Assembly: GCA_041686955.1 (NCBI GenBank)
Contig: JAWLCV010000085.1
Location: 1 to 16,853 of the forward strand
Source: UBA7803 sp041686955
GTDB taxonomy: Bacteria; Pseudomonadota; Gammaproteobacteria; Pseudomonadales; Azotimanducaceae
Length of the DNA stretch: 16,853 bases
Direction: 5' to 3'
Position 1 is the first letter of the stretch; every line of letters starts with the position of its first letter. This document shows positions 5,986 through 12,848 of this stretch, in pieces. Both the position numbers and the translations under genes were made by a program. The notes beneath the pieces were generated by a model, which saw only the letters and a list, made by a program, of their open reading frames with translations, was not told where the DNA came from and did not search any database.

Positions 5986-7269
5986 ATGAAATCGACTGGG
6001 ACCTCCCCCGACACGGCATCCTCGGACAAGGTATCGGAGTTTCCCCGGGCCGGCGGGCGGGAGATCCGCAAATCCCACAAGCTCGACAACGTCTGCTACG
6101 AGATCCGCGGCCCCGCCATGAAGGAGGCCGAGCGGATGGAGGAAGAAGGCCACCGGATTCTCAAGCTCAACATCGGCAACCCGGCGCCCTTCGGTTTCGA
6201 AGCGCCCGAGGAGATCCTGGTGGACGTGATCCACAACCTGCCCACGGCGCAGGGGTATTGCGACTCCAAGGGCTTGTACTCCGCGCGCAAGGCGGTGATG
6301 CAGTACTACCAGAGCCGCGGCATCCTCAACGTCGAGATCGACGACATCTACATCGGCAATGGTGTCTCCGAGCTCGTGGTGATGGGTCTGCAGGGACTGC
6401 TCGACAACGGCGACGAGGTCCTCGTCCCGGCACCCGACTATCCGCTCTGGACGGCCGCGGTGAGCCTCACCAGCGGCACCCCCGTTCACTACCGCTGCGA
6501 CGAGCAGGCAGACTGGTTCCCCGACCTGGACGACATCCGCCGGAACATCACGCCCCGCACCAAGGCCATCGTGGTGGTGAATCCCAACAACCCCACGGGA
6601 GCGGTGTACAGCCGGGCGTTGCTGGAAGAGCTGGTGGAGATCGCCCGGGTCAACGACCTCATCGTGTTCTCGGACGAGATCTACGACAAGATTCTCTACG
6701 ACGACGCGGAGCACGTGCCCCTGGCTTCCCTGGCCGACGACCTGCTGATCATCACCTTGAACGGCCTGTCGAAGACCTACCGGGTGGCCGGATTCCGTAC
6801 CGGCTGGATGATGGTTTCCGGCGCCAAGCACCGGGCACAGGACTACATCGACGGGCTGAACATCCTGGCCTCCATGCGGCTGTGTGCCAACGTTCCGAGC
6901 CAGCATGCCGTGCAGACGGCCCTCGGCGGCTATCAGAGCATCAACGAGTTCCTGGTACCCGGCGGCCGCCTGTACGAGCAACGGGAGCTGGCGTGGTCCA
7001 TGCTGAACGCCATCGACGGCGTCACCTGCGTGAAGCCCCGCGGCGCGCTTTACCTGTTCCCCAAGCTGGACACCCGGCGCTTCAACATCACGAGCGACGA
7101 GCGGTTCGCCCTGGACCTGCTGCGCCAGGAGAAGATCCTGGTGGTTCAGGGAACGGGCTTCAACTGGCCCGAGCCGGATCATTTCCGCATCGTCTTCCTG
7201 CCCCGGGTCGAGGAGCTCGAGCACGCCGTGGAGAGGCTGGAGCACTTCCTGCGCACCTATCGGCAATGA
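5986..7269 (+). CDS. alaA: Glutamate-pyruvate aminotransferase AlaA
   Basis: AlaA is a PLP-dependent class I/II aminotransferase that makes alanine from pyruvate and glutamate. The 427-residue product matches E. coli AlaA (YfbQ) closely along its length: KLDNVCYEIRGP, LKLNIGNPAPFGF, LPTAQGYCDSKGLYSARKA, VPAPDYPLWTAAVS, NPNNPTGAVYS, DEIYDKILYDDAEH and GFRTGWM. The PLP lysine is K263 in LSKTYRVAG. The N-terminus is about 20 residues longer than in E. coli; a later start is possible, and the frame is also open to a GTG at 5941. The ribosome site is weak. Its stop overlaps the ATG of the next small gene (ATGA), so the two are translationally coupled. Cytosolic. Identity is very secure, the start moderately so. 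Confidence 0.95.
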   Translation: MKSTGTSPDTASSDKVSEFPRAGGREIRKSHKLDNVCYEIRGPAMKEAERMEEEGHRILKLNIGNPAPFGFEAPEEILVDVIHNLPTAQGYCDSKGLYSARKAVMQYYQSRGILNVEIDDIYIGNGVSELVVMGLQGLLDNGDEVLVPAPDYPLWTAAVSLTSGTPVHYRCDEQADWFPDLDDIRRNITPRTKAIVVVNPNNPTGAVYSRALLEELVEIARVNDLIVFSDEIYDKILYDDAEHVPLASLADDLLIITLNGLSKTYRVAGFRTGWMMVSGAKHRAQDYIDGLNILASMRLCANVPSQHAVQTALGGYQSINEFLVPGGRLYEQRELAWSMLNAIDGVTCVKPRGALYLFPKLDTRRFNITSDERFALDLLRQEKILVVQGTGFNWPEPDHFRIVFLPRVEELEHAVERLEHFLRTYRQ

Positions 7270-7697
7270 CCGACCTCAACGTCGACGATTTCTGCAAGGA
7301 CACGGCTCGGGCCCTGACCACGCTCTACGCGGCGTTTCCGCGACCCCACACCCTGTTCGTGGAGGACATCGCGGGCCCCGACGAGATCGACGAGTTCGGG
7401 CTGCACAGCCCCCGGCACCTGGCCTGCTTCGCCGGGCTCCTGTGGCTCGCGGAGGAAGGATACCTCCGCTTCGTGGACACCATCCGCCAGGAAGCGGTGG
7501 ATCAGGCGGTCCTGACCGGGCGCGCCTTCGCGCTGCTCTCGGCGCCGGCGCCCGGCTTCGAGCCCGCCCATGCCGCCGCGCTCCCGGAGTCCGCCCGCGA
7601 GGAGCAGCGGACCCGGGTGAACCGCCTGCGCCACGCCCTCGCGCAACGCTCGTCCCCGCTGATCCGCGAGGCCGTGCTGGAACTGGTCAGCGCCTAG
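7266..7697 (+). CDS. Small protein of unknown function coupled to alaA, winged-helix-like
   Basis: I do not recognise a family for this 143-residue protein. It starts in an ATGA overlap with the alaA stop and ends 5 nt from the convergent kinase-family gene, so it is co-translated with alaA. No signal peptide or membrane helix is seen. The middle segment, LLWLAEEGYLRF (about 58-69), followed by an acidic linker and AVLTGRAFALL (about 79-89), has the spacing of the recognition end and wing of winged-helix proteins (WL..EGyi...LT.kG..LL), and the C-terminal third is charged and helical. A regulatory or protein-binding role is therefore possible but unproven. Base composition and codon use match its neighbours. 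Confidence 0.75.
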   Translation: MTDLNVDDFCKDTARALTTLYAAFPRPHTLFVEDIAGPDEIDEFGLHSPRHLACFAGLLWLAEEGYLRFVDTIRQEAVDQAVLTGRAFALLSAPAPGFEPAHAAALPESAREEQRTRVNRLRHALAQRSSPLIREAVLELVSA

Positions 7698-7702
7698 CTC
7701 GG

Positions 7703-8830
7703 TTATGTCCCGCTGTCGATGCGGTAGTACAGACTATCCCGGTAGCCGGTGATTACCTCCACCAGGCCGCTCCACTGACGGTCGAGCTCGGCGTCGTCCG
7801 TGTCGATGAGCAGCGGGCGGCCGTTCAGGCTCAGGAGCTTCGTCCGCGAGCCGGTCACCCAGAGCCGTTCCCGCCCTACCCGGCGCAGCACCCGCGGCGT
7901 CAATTGCAGGTTGCCACGGCCCAGCAGGAAGCCCTGGTTGCGGGTGAAGCTGACGATCAGCGTCGCCGGTTCGTGCGTCTCGGCGAGGTAGCGCTCCAGC
8001 CACGCTGCGCTCACGTCCCGGCCCACCTGACTGCCGCCCCTCGAGACGTCGATGCCGATCAGGGTGGCCTCCATGCCCAGCGCCTGCTTGACGGCGGCCA
8101 CGCTGCTGCCGGGTCCGAGGATGTAGATGCCCGGCTCGGCCTCCATGCGCTCGCGCACCTCGGCGACGATTTCTTCCAGGGCCAGCGCCTCGTTCTCGCG
8201 GCCGCTTTCCTTGGTGTGCTGCAGAAAGCCTCCGGCCTCCGGCACCGCCAGCTCGCCGAAGTAACGGGGCTGGACCAGCCCCCGGCGCAGCGCGGCCTCG
8301 TCCAGATCGCGCACCTCGCCCACCGCAGCGCGCACCAGACCGCCTTCCACCAGCGACCGGAGCACGGCCGCCGCGGACTCGGGGGTGGCGGCGAAGACGC
8401 CGGAATGCATCTTCACGCCGGCGGGCACGCCCAGCACCGGCAGCCCGTCGCCCACCGCCTCCAGCAGATCCCGCGCCGTGCCGTCGCCGCCGCAGAACAC
8501 CAGCAGATCGGCCCCCGCCGCCCGGATGGCCCGGGCCGCGGCGGCGGTGTCCGCGGCGCTCGGCGGATCACCGGGTTCGCCGAGCACCGTGGCGGGCAGC
8601 CCCGCCAGCCCGAGCACGTCCGCGCCCATGGCCCCACCCCAGGTCAACCAGCGCACCTGGCGCGCCGCGCCGCCCATGGCGGCCAGGGTTCGAGCCGCCC
8701 GGGCAGCACCTCGCGGCACGCCGCCGCGCTCGCGCGCCCGCCCCTGAACCTCCGCGTCATCGCTGCCCTTGAGCCCCGGGGCACCGCCGATGCCGGCCAC
8801 GGGGTTGATGAGCAGGCCGAAGGTCAGCAT
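7703..8830 (-). CDS. ATP-NAD kinase family protein (COG3199/AcoX-like)
   Basis: A 375-residue cytosolic protein of the diacylglycerol/NAD-kinase fold. GGDGT at 114-118, within LLVFCGGDGTARDLLEA, is the nucleotide-phosphate motif of NAD kinases, and GVPAGVKMHSGVFA follows about 20 residues later as in the predicted ATP- or polyphosphate-dependent NAD kinases of COG3199. The C-terminal half (ILGPGSSVAAVKQALG; VGRDVSAAWL; FLLGRGNLQL) also fits that group. It is longer than housekeeping NadK (about 290 residues) and is probably not the main NAD kinase. The start ATG at 8830 overlaps the stop of the upstream oxidase gene by 7 nt, as ATGCTGA. It is the last gene of the five-gene minus-strand operon. 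Substrate is unknown; NAD or another small metabolite. Confidence 0.85.
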   Translation of the reverse strand: MLTFGLLINPVAGIGGAPGLKGSDDAEVQGRARERGGVPRGAARAARTLAAMGGAARQVRWLTWGGAMGADVLGLAGLPATVLGEPGDPPSAADTAAAARAIRAAGADLLVFCGGDGTARDLLEAVGDGLPVLGVPAGVKMHSGVFAATPESAAAVLRSLVEGGLVRAAVGEVRDLDEAALRRGLVQPRYFGELAVPEAGGFLQHTKESGRENEALALEEIVAEVRERMEAEPGIYILGPGSSVAAVKQALGMEATLIGIDVSRGGSQVGRDVSAAWLERYLAETHEPATLIVSFTRNQGFLLGRGNLQLTPRVLRRVGRERLWVTGSRTKLLSLNGRPLLIDTDDAELDRQWSGLVEVITGYRDSLYYRIDSGT

Positions 8831-9915
8831 GCCCGCGCCAGCCTTTCGGCCACCGTCTCGGCGATGGCGAGTGACGCGGTGAGACCCGGGGATTCGATGC
8901 CCAGCAGATTGACGAGTCCGGGCACGCCGTGCACGGCCGGGTCGTCGATGCGGAAGTCCGCGGCGGGTTCCCCGGGGCCGGAGATCTTGGGGCGGATGCC
9001 GGTATAGCCCGGCTGCAGCCGCGCCGGGTCCAGCGCCGGGAAATAGCCCCGTATGGCGGCCGCGAAGGCGTCGCGCCGGCTGTCGTCGAAGGAATAGTCC
9101 ACCTCGTCGATCCACTCCACGTCGGGACCGAAGCGCACCTGTCCCGCAAGGTCCAGGGTGACGTGGACGCCCAGACCGCCCGCCTCCGCCACCGGGTACA
9201 CCAGGCGGGAGAAGGGCGCGGCGCCCTGATAGGTGTAGTAGCGGCCCCGGGCGTAGCGGGGACGCGGCACGTCGGCACAGACCCAGCCGGCCACCCCGGG
9301 GGCCGAGAGCCCCGCCGCGTTCACCACGGCGCTGGCGAGGAGGTCGACCTCCCCGGTGGTCACGCGCAGTCCGCCGGCCTCCACCGCGAGCCCGAGCACC
9401 TCGGTCTCGAAGGCGATGGCGCCGCCGGCGGCCTCCAGATCGCCCTGCAGCGACAGCATGTAGGCATGGGTGTCGACGATGCCCGTGGAGTCGGACAGCA
9501 CGCCGGCCTCGGCCCTTACCGCCGGCTCCAGGGCCTGCACCTCGGCCCCCGACAGCCACCGCAGGGTACCGGCCCCGTTGCGCCGCGCCTGCGTCCGGTA
9601 CTGCTCGAGCAGCGGAACCTGTGCCGCGCTGCTGGCGACGATGATCTTGCCGCAAGATCGGTGCGCGATGCCGCGCTCCCGGCAATAACCGTACAGCAGC
9701 GTCTTGCCGCGCACGCACAACGCCGCCTTGCGGCTGCCCGCGGGATAGTAGATGCCGGCGTGGATCACCTCGGAGTTGCGGGAGCTGGTCTCGGCGCCGA
9801 TCTGCCTGTGGCGCTCCAGCACCAGCACGTCCCGGCCGCTTTGCGCCAGCGCCCGGGCGCAGGCGAGGCCGACCACCCCCGCGCCGATCACCACCACGTC
9901 CACCCGTTCCGCCAC
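8824..9915 (-). CDS. FAD-dependent oxidoreductase, L-2-hydroxyglutarate oxidase-like (DAO family)
   Basis: A 363-residue flavoprotein of the D-amino-acid-oxidase superfamily. The FAD dinucleotide loop IGAGVVG (10-16) and the ribose-binding acid E34/35 in VLERH are at the N-terminus. SSRNSEVIHAGIYYPAGSRK (about 44-63) matches the conserved block of L-2-hydroxyglutarate dehydrogenases (LhgO, L2HGDH), which return the side product L-2-hydroxyglutarate to 2-oxoglutarate. VVNAAGLSA and IRPKISGPGEP are also typical. It is somewhat shorter than E. coli LhgO (about 420). The start is a GTG with GGGGGAG about 7 nt upstream; it begins 4 nt after the epmC stop, and its own stop overlaps the kinase-family start. 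The substrate is inferred from family only; another 2-hydroxy acid is possible. Confidence 0.87.
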   Translation of the reverse strand: MAERVDVVVIGAGVVGLACARALAQSGRDVLVLERHRQIGAETSSRNSEVIHAGIYYPAGSRKAALCVRGKTLLYGYCRERGIAHRSCGKIIVASSAAQVPLLEQYRTQARRNGAGTLRWLSGAEVQALEPAVRAEAGVLSDSTGIVDTHAYMLSLQGDLEAAGGAIAFETEVLGLAVEAGGLRVTTGEVDLLASAVVNAAGLSAPGVAGWVCADVPRPRYARGRYYTYQGAAPFSRLVYPVAEAGGLGVHVTLDLAGQVRFGPDVEWIDEVDYSFDDSRRDAFAAAIRGYFPALDPARLQPGYTGIRPKISGPGEPAADFRIDDPAVHGVPGLVNLLGIESPGLTASLAIAETVAERLARAC

Positions 9916-9919
9916 GACG

Positions 9920-10453
9920 TCAGCTCCCCCCGCCGGCGTCGCGCGCGGACAGCACCGCCGCCGCGGCGCCGCGCCATCCCGGATTCAGCGTCTCCAGAAC
10001 CTCGCGGGCCAGCGGGCCGGGCCCCCGCGTCAGGAGGTCCCGGCAGGCGGCGCCCACCTGCGCCTCGAAGGCCGCCCGCGCCGGCGCATCGTCCTGGCCC
10101 GGATTGTCGCTGCTGAAGTGGAAGATCACGCCGCAGGCCGCGGCGAGCAGCATTTCCAGGGCCTGTACCGGAACCTCCACCGCATAGAACCGCGCCTGAT
10201 CCGCTGCGCTCCGGGGCGGCGGCTGGTACCACAGGCCGTAATCCACCAGGCGCCGCCGGGCGGGGCTCGCCCGGCACCAGTGCGCCAGCTCGTGAAGCGC
10301 GCTCTGCGCATAGTCCCGGGTGTAGCGGATCGTGGCGGGCCGGCCGTGGTCGGGCGGCAGGTACAAGGGCTCATCTGCCCCGCCCACGAGCACCGTGTCC
10401 GCCCGCCGGCGGAAACGCGCGTTGAATCGTCCGGCAATCTCACGATGGTCCAT
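9920..10453 (-). CDS. epmC: Elongation factor P hydroxylase EpmC (YfcM)
   Basis: EpmC hydroxylates the beta-lysyl-lysine modification that EpmA and EpmB place on elongation factor P, the factor that relieves ribosome stalling at polyproline. The 177-residue product matches E. coli YfcM: DEPLYLPPD near residue 27, then SALHELAHWC with the metal-binding type HELAH (54-58), ARRRLVDYGLWYQP, and EVPVQALEMLL. Length equals the family's (about 180). The ATG shares one base with the upstream TGA (TGATG at 10455-10451), indicating coupled translation. The EF-P, epmA and epmB genes are not in the window. Identity is strong from motif order; the start is fixed by the overlap. Confidence 0.93.
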   Translation of the reverse strand: MDHREIAGRFNARFRRRADTVLVGGADEPLYLPPDHGRPATIRYTRDYAQSALHELAHWCRASPARRRLVDYGLWYQPPPRSAADQARFYAVEVPVQALEMLLAAACGVIFHFSSDNPGQDDAPARAAFEAQVGAACRDLLTRGPGPLAREVLETLNPGWRGAAAAVLSARDAGGGS

Positions 10454-10908
10454 CAACAGCCCTCGATGCACTCCCAGACCCGCAGCCTGTCGAGGTACTC
10501 GGGGGAGAGAAACGCGCCGCCCGCCAGCAGATGGTTCATGTAGCTGCGCCGGGGCTTCAAACCGGGCCGCCGCACCGCGGGATTGGCGAAATAGGTCCAG
10601 GTGGCGATACGGCCCGCCGCCGTAGCCACCTCCACCACCTCCCGGCTGTAGTTGATCGGGGCGCGCTCGAACGGGTCCATCTTCTCGATCTCGGCTGCTC
10701 CCGCCAGGCGGTAGAGCACGCCCTCCACGACCTCGCCCGGGGCGTAGACCACGTTCGCGTGTCCCGTCCCCTCGTGCTCGCGGGCGTGCTTGTCGAACTG
10801 CAGACGAAAGCCCTCGAGCCGCGCCGGCTCGGCGTTCACGACGTGCAGGCCGCGTTCCCGCACCCGCCGGGGATTCATGTTGGATCCGTAGGCGAAGTAG
10901 CGGTCCAT
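10453..10908 (-). CDS. Gamma-glutamylcyclotransferase-fold protein (GGCT/AIG2-like)
   Basis: A 151-residue cytosolic protein with the gamma-glutamylcyclotransferase fold. YFAYGSNMNPRR (4-15) is the substrate-binding YGSN loop, VVEGVLYRL (60-68) is the next core strand, and E81 in MDPFERAPINYSRE sits where the family's catalytic glutamate lies. LQFDKHAREHEGTGHANVV is typical of the subgroup that resembles mammalian GGCT. Such enzymes release 5-oxoproline from gamma-glutamyl amino acids or amines. It is the second gene of the operon, with TGATG overlaps at both ends (10908 with tusA, 10453 with epmC). The same window also carries a GGT-family gene, but at a separate locus. The physiological gamma-glutamyl substrate is unknown. 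Confidence 0.88.
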   Translation of the reverse strand: MDRYFAYGSNMNPRRVRERGLHVVNAEPARLEGFRLQFDKHAREHEGTGHANVVYAPGEVVEGVLYRLAGAAEIEKMDPFERAPINYSREVVEVATAAGRIATWTYFANPAVRRPGLKPRRSYMNHLLAGGAFLSPEYLDRLRVWECIEGC

Positions 10909-11153
10909 CAGCCGCCCTTGCGGATCCAGTATTCCAGCGCGTCTTCCCGCTCCCGGTGCCCCACCAGCTCGTGACCCATGAAACGGCAGAAGTTCTGGAA
11001 ATCACGCCGGGTGGAAGGGTCCGTGGCCACCACGTACAGCACCTCGCCGGACTGCATCTCCCGGACGCGATTGCGCACGATCATCAGCGGCTCGGGACAC
11101 ACCAGTCCGGTGACGTCCAGCTCGATGTCGGGGTCGGGTATCGGTTCACTCAT
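10908..11153 (-). CDS. tusA: Sulfurtransferase TusA
   Basis: TusA is a small sulfur carrier that accepts persulfide sulfur from IscS and, in E. coli, passes it to TusBCD for 2-thiolation of tRNA wobble uridine. The 81-residue product has exactly the E. coli length. The active cysteine is C19 in TGLVCPEPLM, and FCRFMGHELV and the C-terminal YWIRKGG also match. I chose the ATG at 11153 by homology; an in-frame ATG at 11168 would add five residues. It is the first gene of the minus operon, and its TGA overlaps the next ATG. A good promoter lies so close that the message may have almost no leader. TusA can also feed molybdenum-cofactor synthesis or sulfur oxidation, so the tRNA role is the likeliest but not the only one. 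Confidence 0.95.
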   Translation of the reverse strand: MSEPIPDPDIELDVTGLVCPEPLMIVRNRVREMQSGEVLYVVATDPSTRRDFQNFCRFMGHELVGHREREDALEYWIRKGG

Positions 11154-11159
11154 GCCGCT

Positions 11160-11188
11160 ATTATCCATGGCCCAGCCGGCATTGTCCG
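11160..11188 (-). promoter_or_regulatory. Candidate promoter of the tusA operon
   Basis: Minus strand: CGGACA (11188-11183), a 17-bp spacer, then GATAAT (11165-11160), which is 5 of 6 to the sigma-70 -10 consensus. The expected transcription start falls at about the A of the tusA ATG (11153), implying a leaderless or nearly leaderless mRNA. No Shine-Dalgarno is visible before that ATG, which agrees. Confidence 0.45.
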
Positions 11189-11227
11189 GCGCACGGAGCA
11201 GGGCCCGTTCGCCGTTGCCGCTCTGCC

Positions 11228-11256
11228 TTGACTTGGGGTGTGCCCCCTCACACACT
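11228..11256 (+). promoter_or_regulatory. Candidate promoter of the envelope gene cluster
   Basis: Plus strand: TTGACT (11228-11233), 5 of 6 to the -35 consensus, then exactly 17 bp, then CACACT (11251-11256), a poor -10. It lies about 70 bp before the first cluster gene, in the gap shared with the divergent tusA promoter. The spacer contains GGGGTGTGCCCC, a small dyad that could bind a regulator. Confidence 0.35.
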
Positions 11257-11324
11257 CGAACGGTCGCGAAATTCGGCGGTCCAATCCGTTACCAGCCGGA
11301 TGCGTAAATGCCCGAGGTCTGGGT

Positions 11325-12848
11325 ATGACCATGATCCTGATCATCGCCCCGCCAGCCGACGACCCGGATGCCCCCGAGGCTCCGTCCAATCAGGAACACT
11401 CCGGCCGCGTCCGGGTTCGGCGCCACCGACTGTACCTGACCGGGCTCCTCATGGGCCTCGCGAGCGCCGCCGCCGCGGCGGACACCACCTCGACCCCATC
11501 GCCCGAAACGGCCCCCGGCGTGGCCGCCGGCGCAGCCGCGGAAACCGTCGCCGAAGCCCCGGCCGGCACCCTTGCAGACGAAGCGGCCGGTGATCCGGCC
11601 GCGCCGCGAGGCGGCGACGCCGGCGCCGAGACCCTGGAGTCGATCCTCGGCGAAGTGGCGGATCCCCTGGCGCAGATCGAGCGCCAGATCGAGGCCCGGG
11701 AGTACGACTACGCCCTCCGCTGGCTCGAGCAGCGGGTCGACGAGATCGAGAACAGCAGCCACCGCTTCGACGGCCGCCTGGTGCGGCCCCTGGTCCTGCT
11801 CGGCGACGCCCACGCCGGGCTCGGCGAGTACGCGGAAGCCCTCGACCAATACCGGCGCGCCATCCATCTCAGCCGCGTCAACAGCGGACTCAACGCACCG
11901 GAGCAGGTGGAGATCGTCTACCGCGAAGCCAACACGTTGAAGGCGCTCGGCGACTACGACCAGGCCAACGACCGCGAAGAATACGCCTATCACGTGCTCA
12001 CCCGCAGCCACGCCCCCACGGACGAGAACCTGCTGCCCGGCATCTATCACCTGGCGCGCTGGTACGAGAAGACCAGCAACGTGTTCGCTGCCCGGGCGCT
12101 CTACGAGCAGGCTCTCGAGATCATCGAGGCCAACGAAAAGCAGGGAACGCTGGAAGCCGTCCCCGCCCTGCGAGGCGTGGCGGCCAGCTATCGCATGGAG
12201 CGGTTCCCGCCCTACTACGTGCAGGACCTGCCGGAGCCCACCACGAATCTGGTCGACGCCTCCGTGCTGCAGAACCAGTCCTCCATCACCGTCAACAACT
12301 TCCCGGCCGGCGAAGAAGCCCTGCAGAAGGTCGTGAGGATTCACCGCGCCCAGGAGAACCCCAACCCGGTGGAGGTGGCCGAGGCGGTGCTGGACCTGGC
12401 GGACTGGTACACGCTCTTCGACAAGCGCGACCGCGCCGAGAAGCTCTACGATCACGCCTGGTCGCTGATGGCGGAAGCCGACGGCTTCGACGTGGCGGGT
12501 TACTTCGCCGAGCCGCGGCTGCTTTATTTCCCCGCACCCGGCGACCCTTCGCCCCCGCCGCTGGAGGAACGGGGGGAGCCCATCACCGGCTACGTGGAGC
12601 TCGCGTTCGACGTCACCCAGGACGGCTACGTGCGCGGGCTGCAGACCGTCGCCTCGGAGCCGCCCGGTCTGATGGACTTCCGCGTGCGCAAGAGCATGCG
12701 TCTCGCCCGCTACCGGCCGATGCTGGTGGACGGCGCGCCCATCGCCACCGAGCAGCACAAGTTCCGCCACGAGTTCCCCTACTACCTGGAGCGCGAGGAG
12801 CAGGCCGGGCCAGCCCCGGCCACCGCGACCGCGGCGCGAAGTCGATGA
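11325..12848 (+). CDS. Exported TPR protein with a TonB C-terminal-like domain
   Basis: A 507-residue protein, first of the envelope cluster. After a long basic N-region (RVRVRRHR, 28-35) comes a hydrophobic core (37-50) ending in ASAAAAA before DT, a plausible Sec signal peptide. An Ala-rich linker (52-105) precedes TPR-like helical pairs (about 110-390; for example YDYALRWLEQRV and LGEYAEALDQYRRAIHLS). Residues about 420-487 (GYVELAFDVTQDGYVRG, later ARYRPMLVDGAP) match the TonB C-terminal fold, which in TonB contacts outer-membrane partners. There is no classical TonB Pro-rich linker. The start at 11325 has GAGG about 7 nt upstream; the frame is open to an ATG at 11238, but that would place 29 more residues before an already long N-region. 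The stop overlaps the next ATG (ATGA). Function unknown; probably a periplasmic scaffold. Confidence 0.82.
   Translation: MTMILIIAPPADDPDAPEAPSNQEHSGRVRVRRHRLYLTGLLMGLASAAAAADTTSTPSPETAPGVAAGAAAETVAEAPAGTLADEAAGDPAAPRGGDAGAETLESILGEVADPLAQIERQIEAREYDYALRWLEQRVDEIENSSHRFDGRLVRPLVLLGDAHAGLGEYAEALDQYRRAIHLSRVNSGLNAPEQVEIVYREANTLKALGDYDQANDREEYAYHVLTRSHAPTDENLLPGIYHLARWYEKTSNVFAARALYEQALEIIEANEKQGTLEAVPALRGVAASYRMERFPPYYVQDLPEPTTNLVDASVLQNQSSITVNNFPAGEEALQKVVRIHRAQENPNPVEVAEAVLDLADWYTLFDKRDRAEKLYDHAWSLMAEADGFDVAGYFAEPRLLYFPAPGDPSPPPLEERGEPITGYVELAFDVTQDGYVRGLQTVASEPPGLMDFRVRKSMRLARYRPMLVDGAPIATEQHKFRHEFPYYLEREEQAGPAPATATAARSR

Noticed and set aside
7442..9007. 521-residue plus-strand frame across the alaA-coupled small gene and the kinase-family gene
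   Set aside because: Shadow of the minus-strand NAD-kinase-type gene, whose GGDGT and flanking motifs are unambiguous.
11238..11324. 29-residue N-terminal extension of the TPR/TonB-C protein
   Set aside because: It would start within the candidate promoter and push the signal peptide far from the N-terminus; the ATG at 11325 has a GAGG ribosome site.
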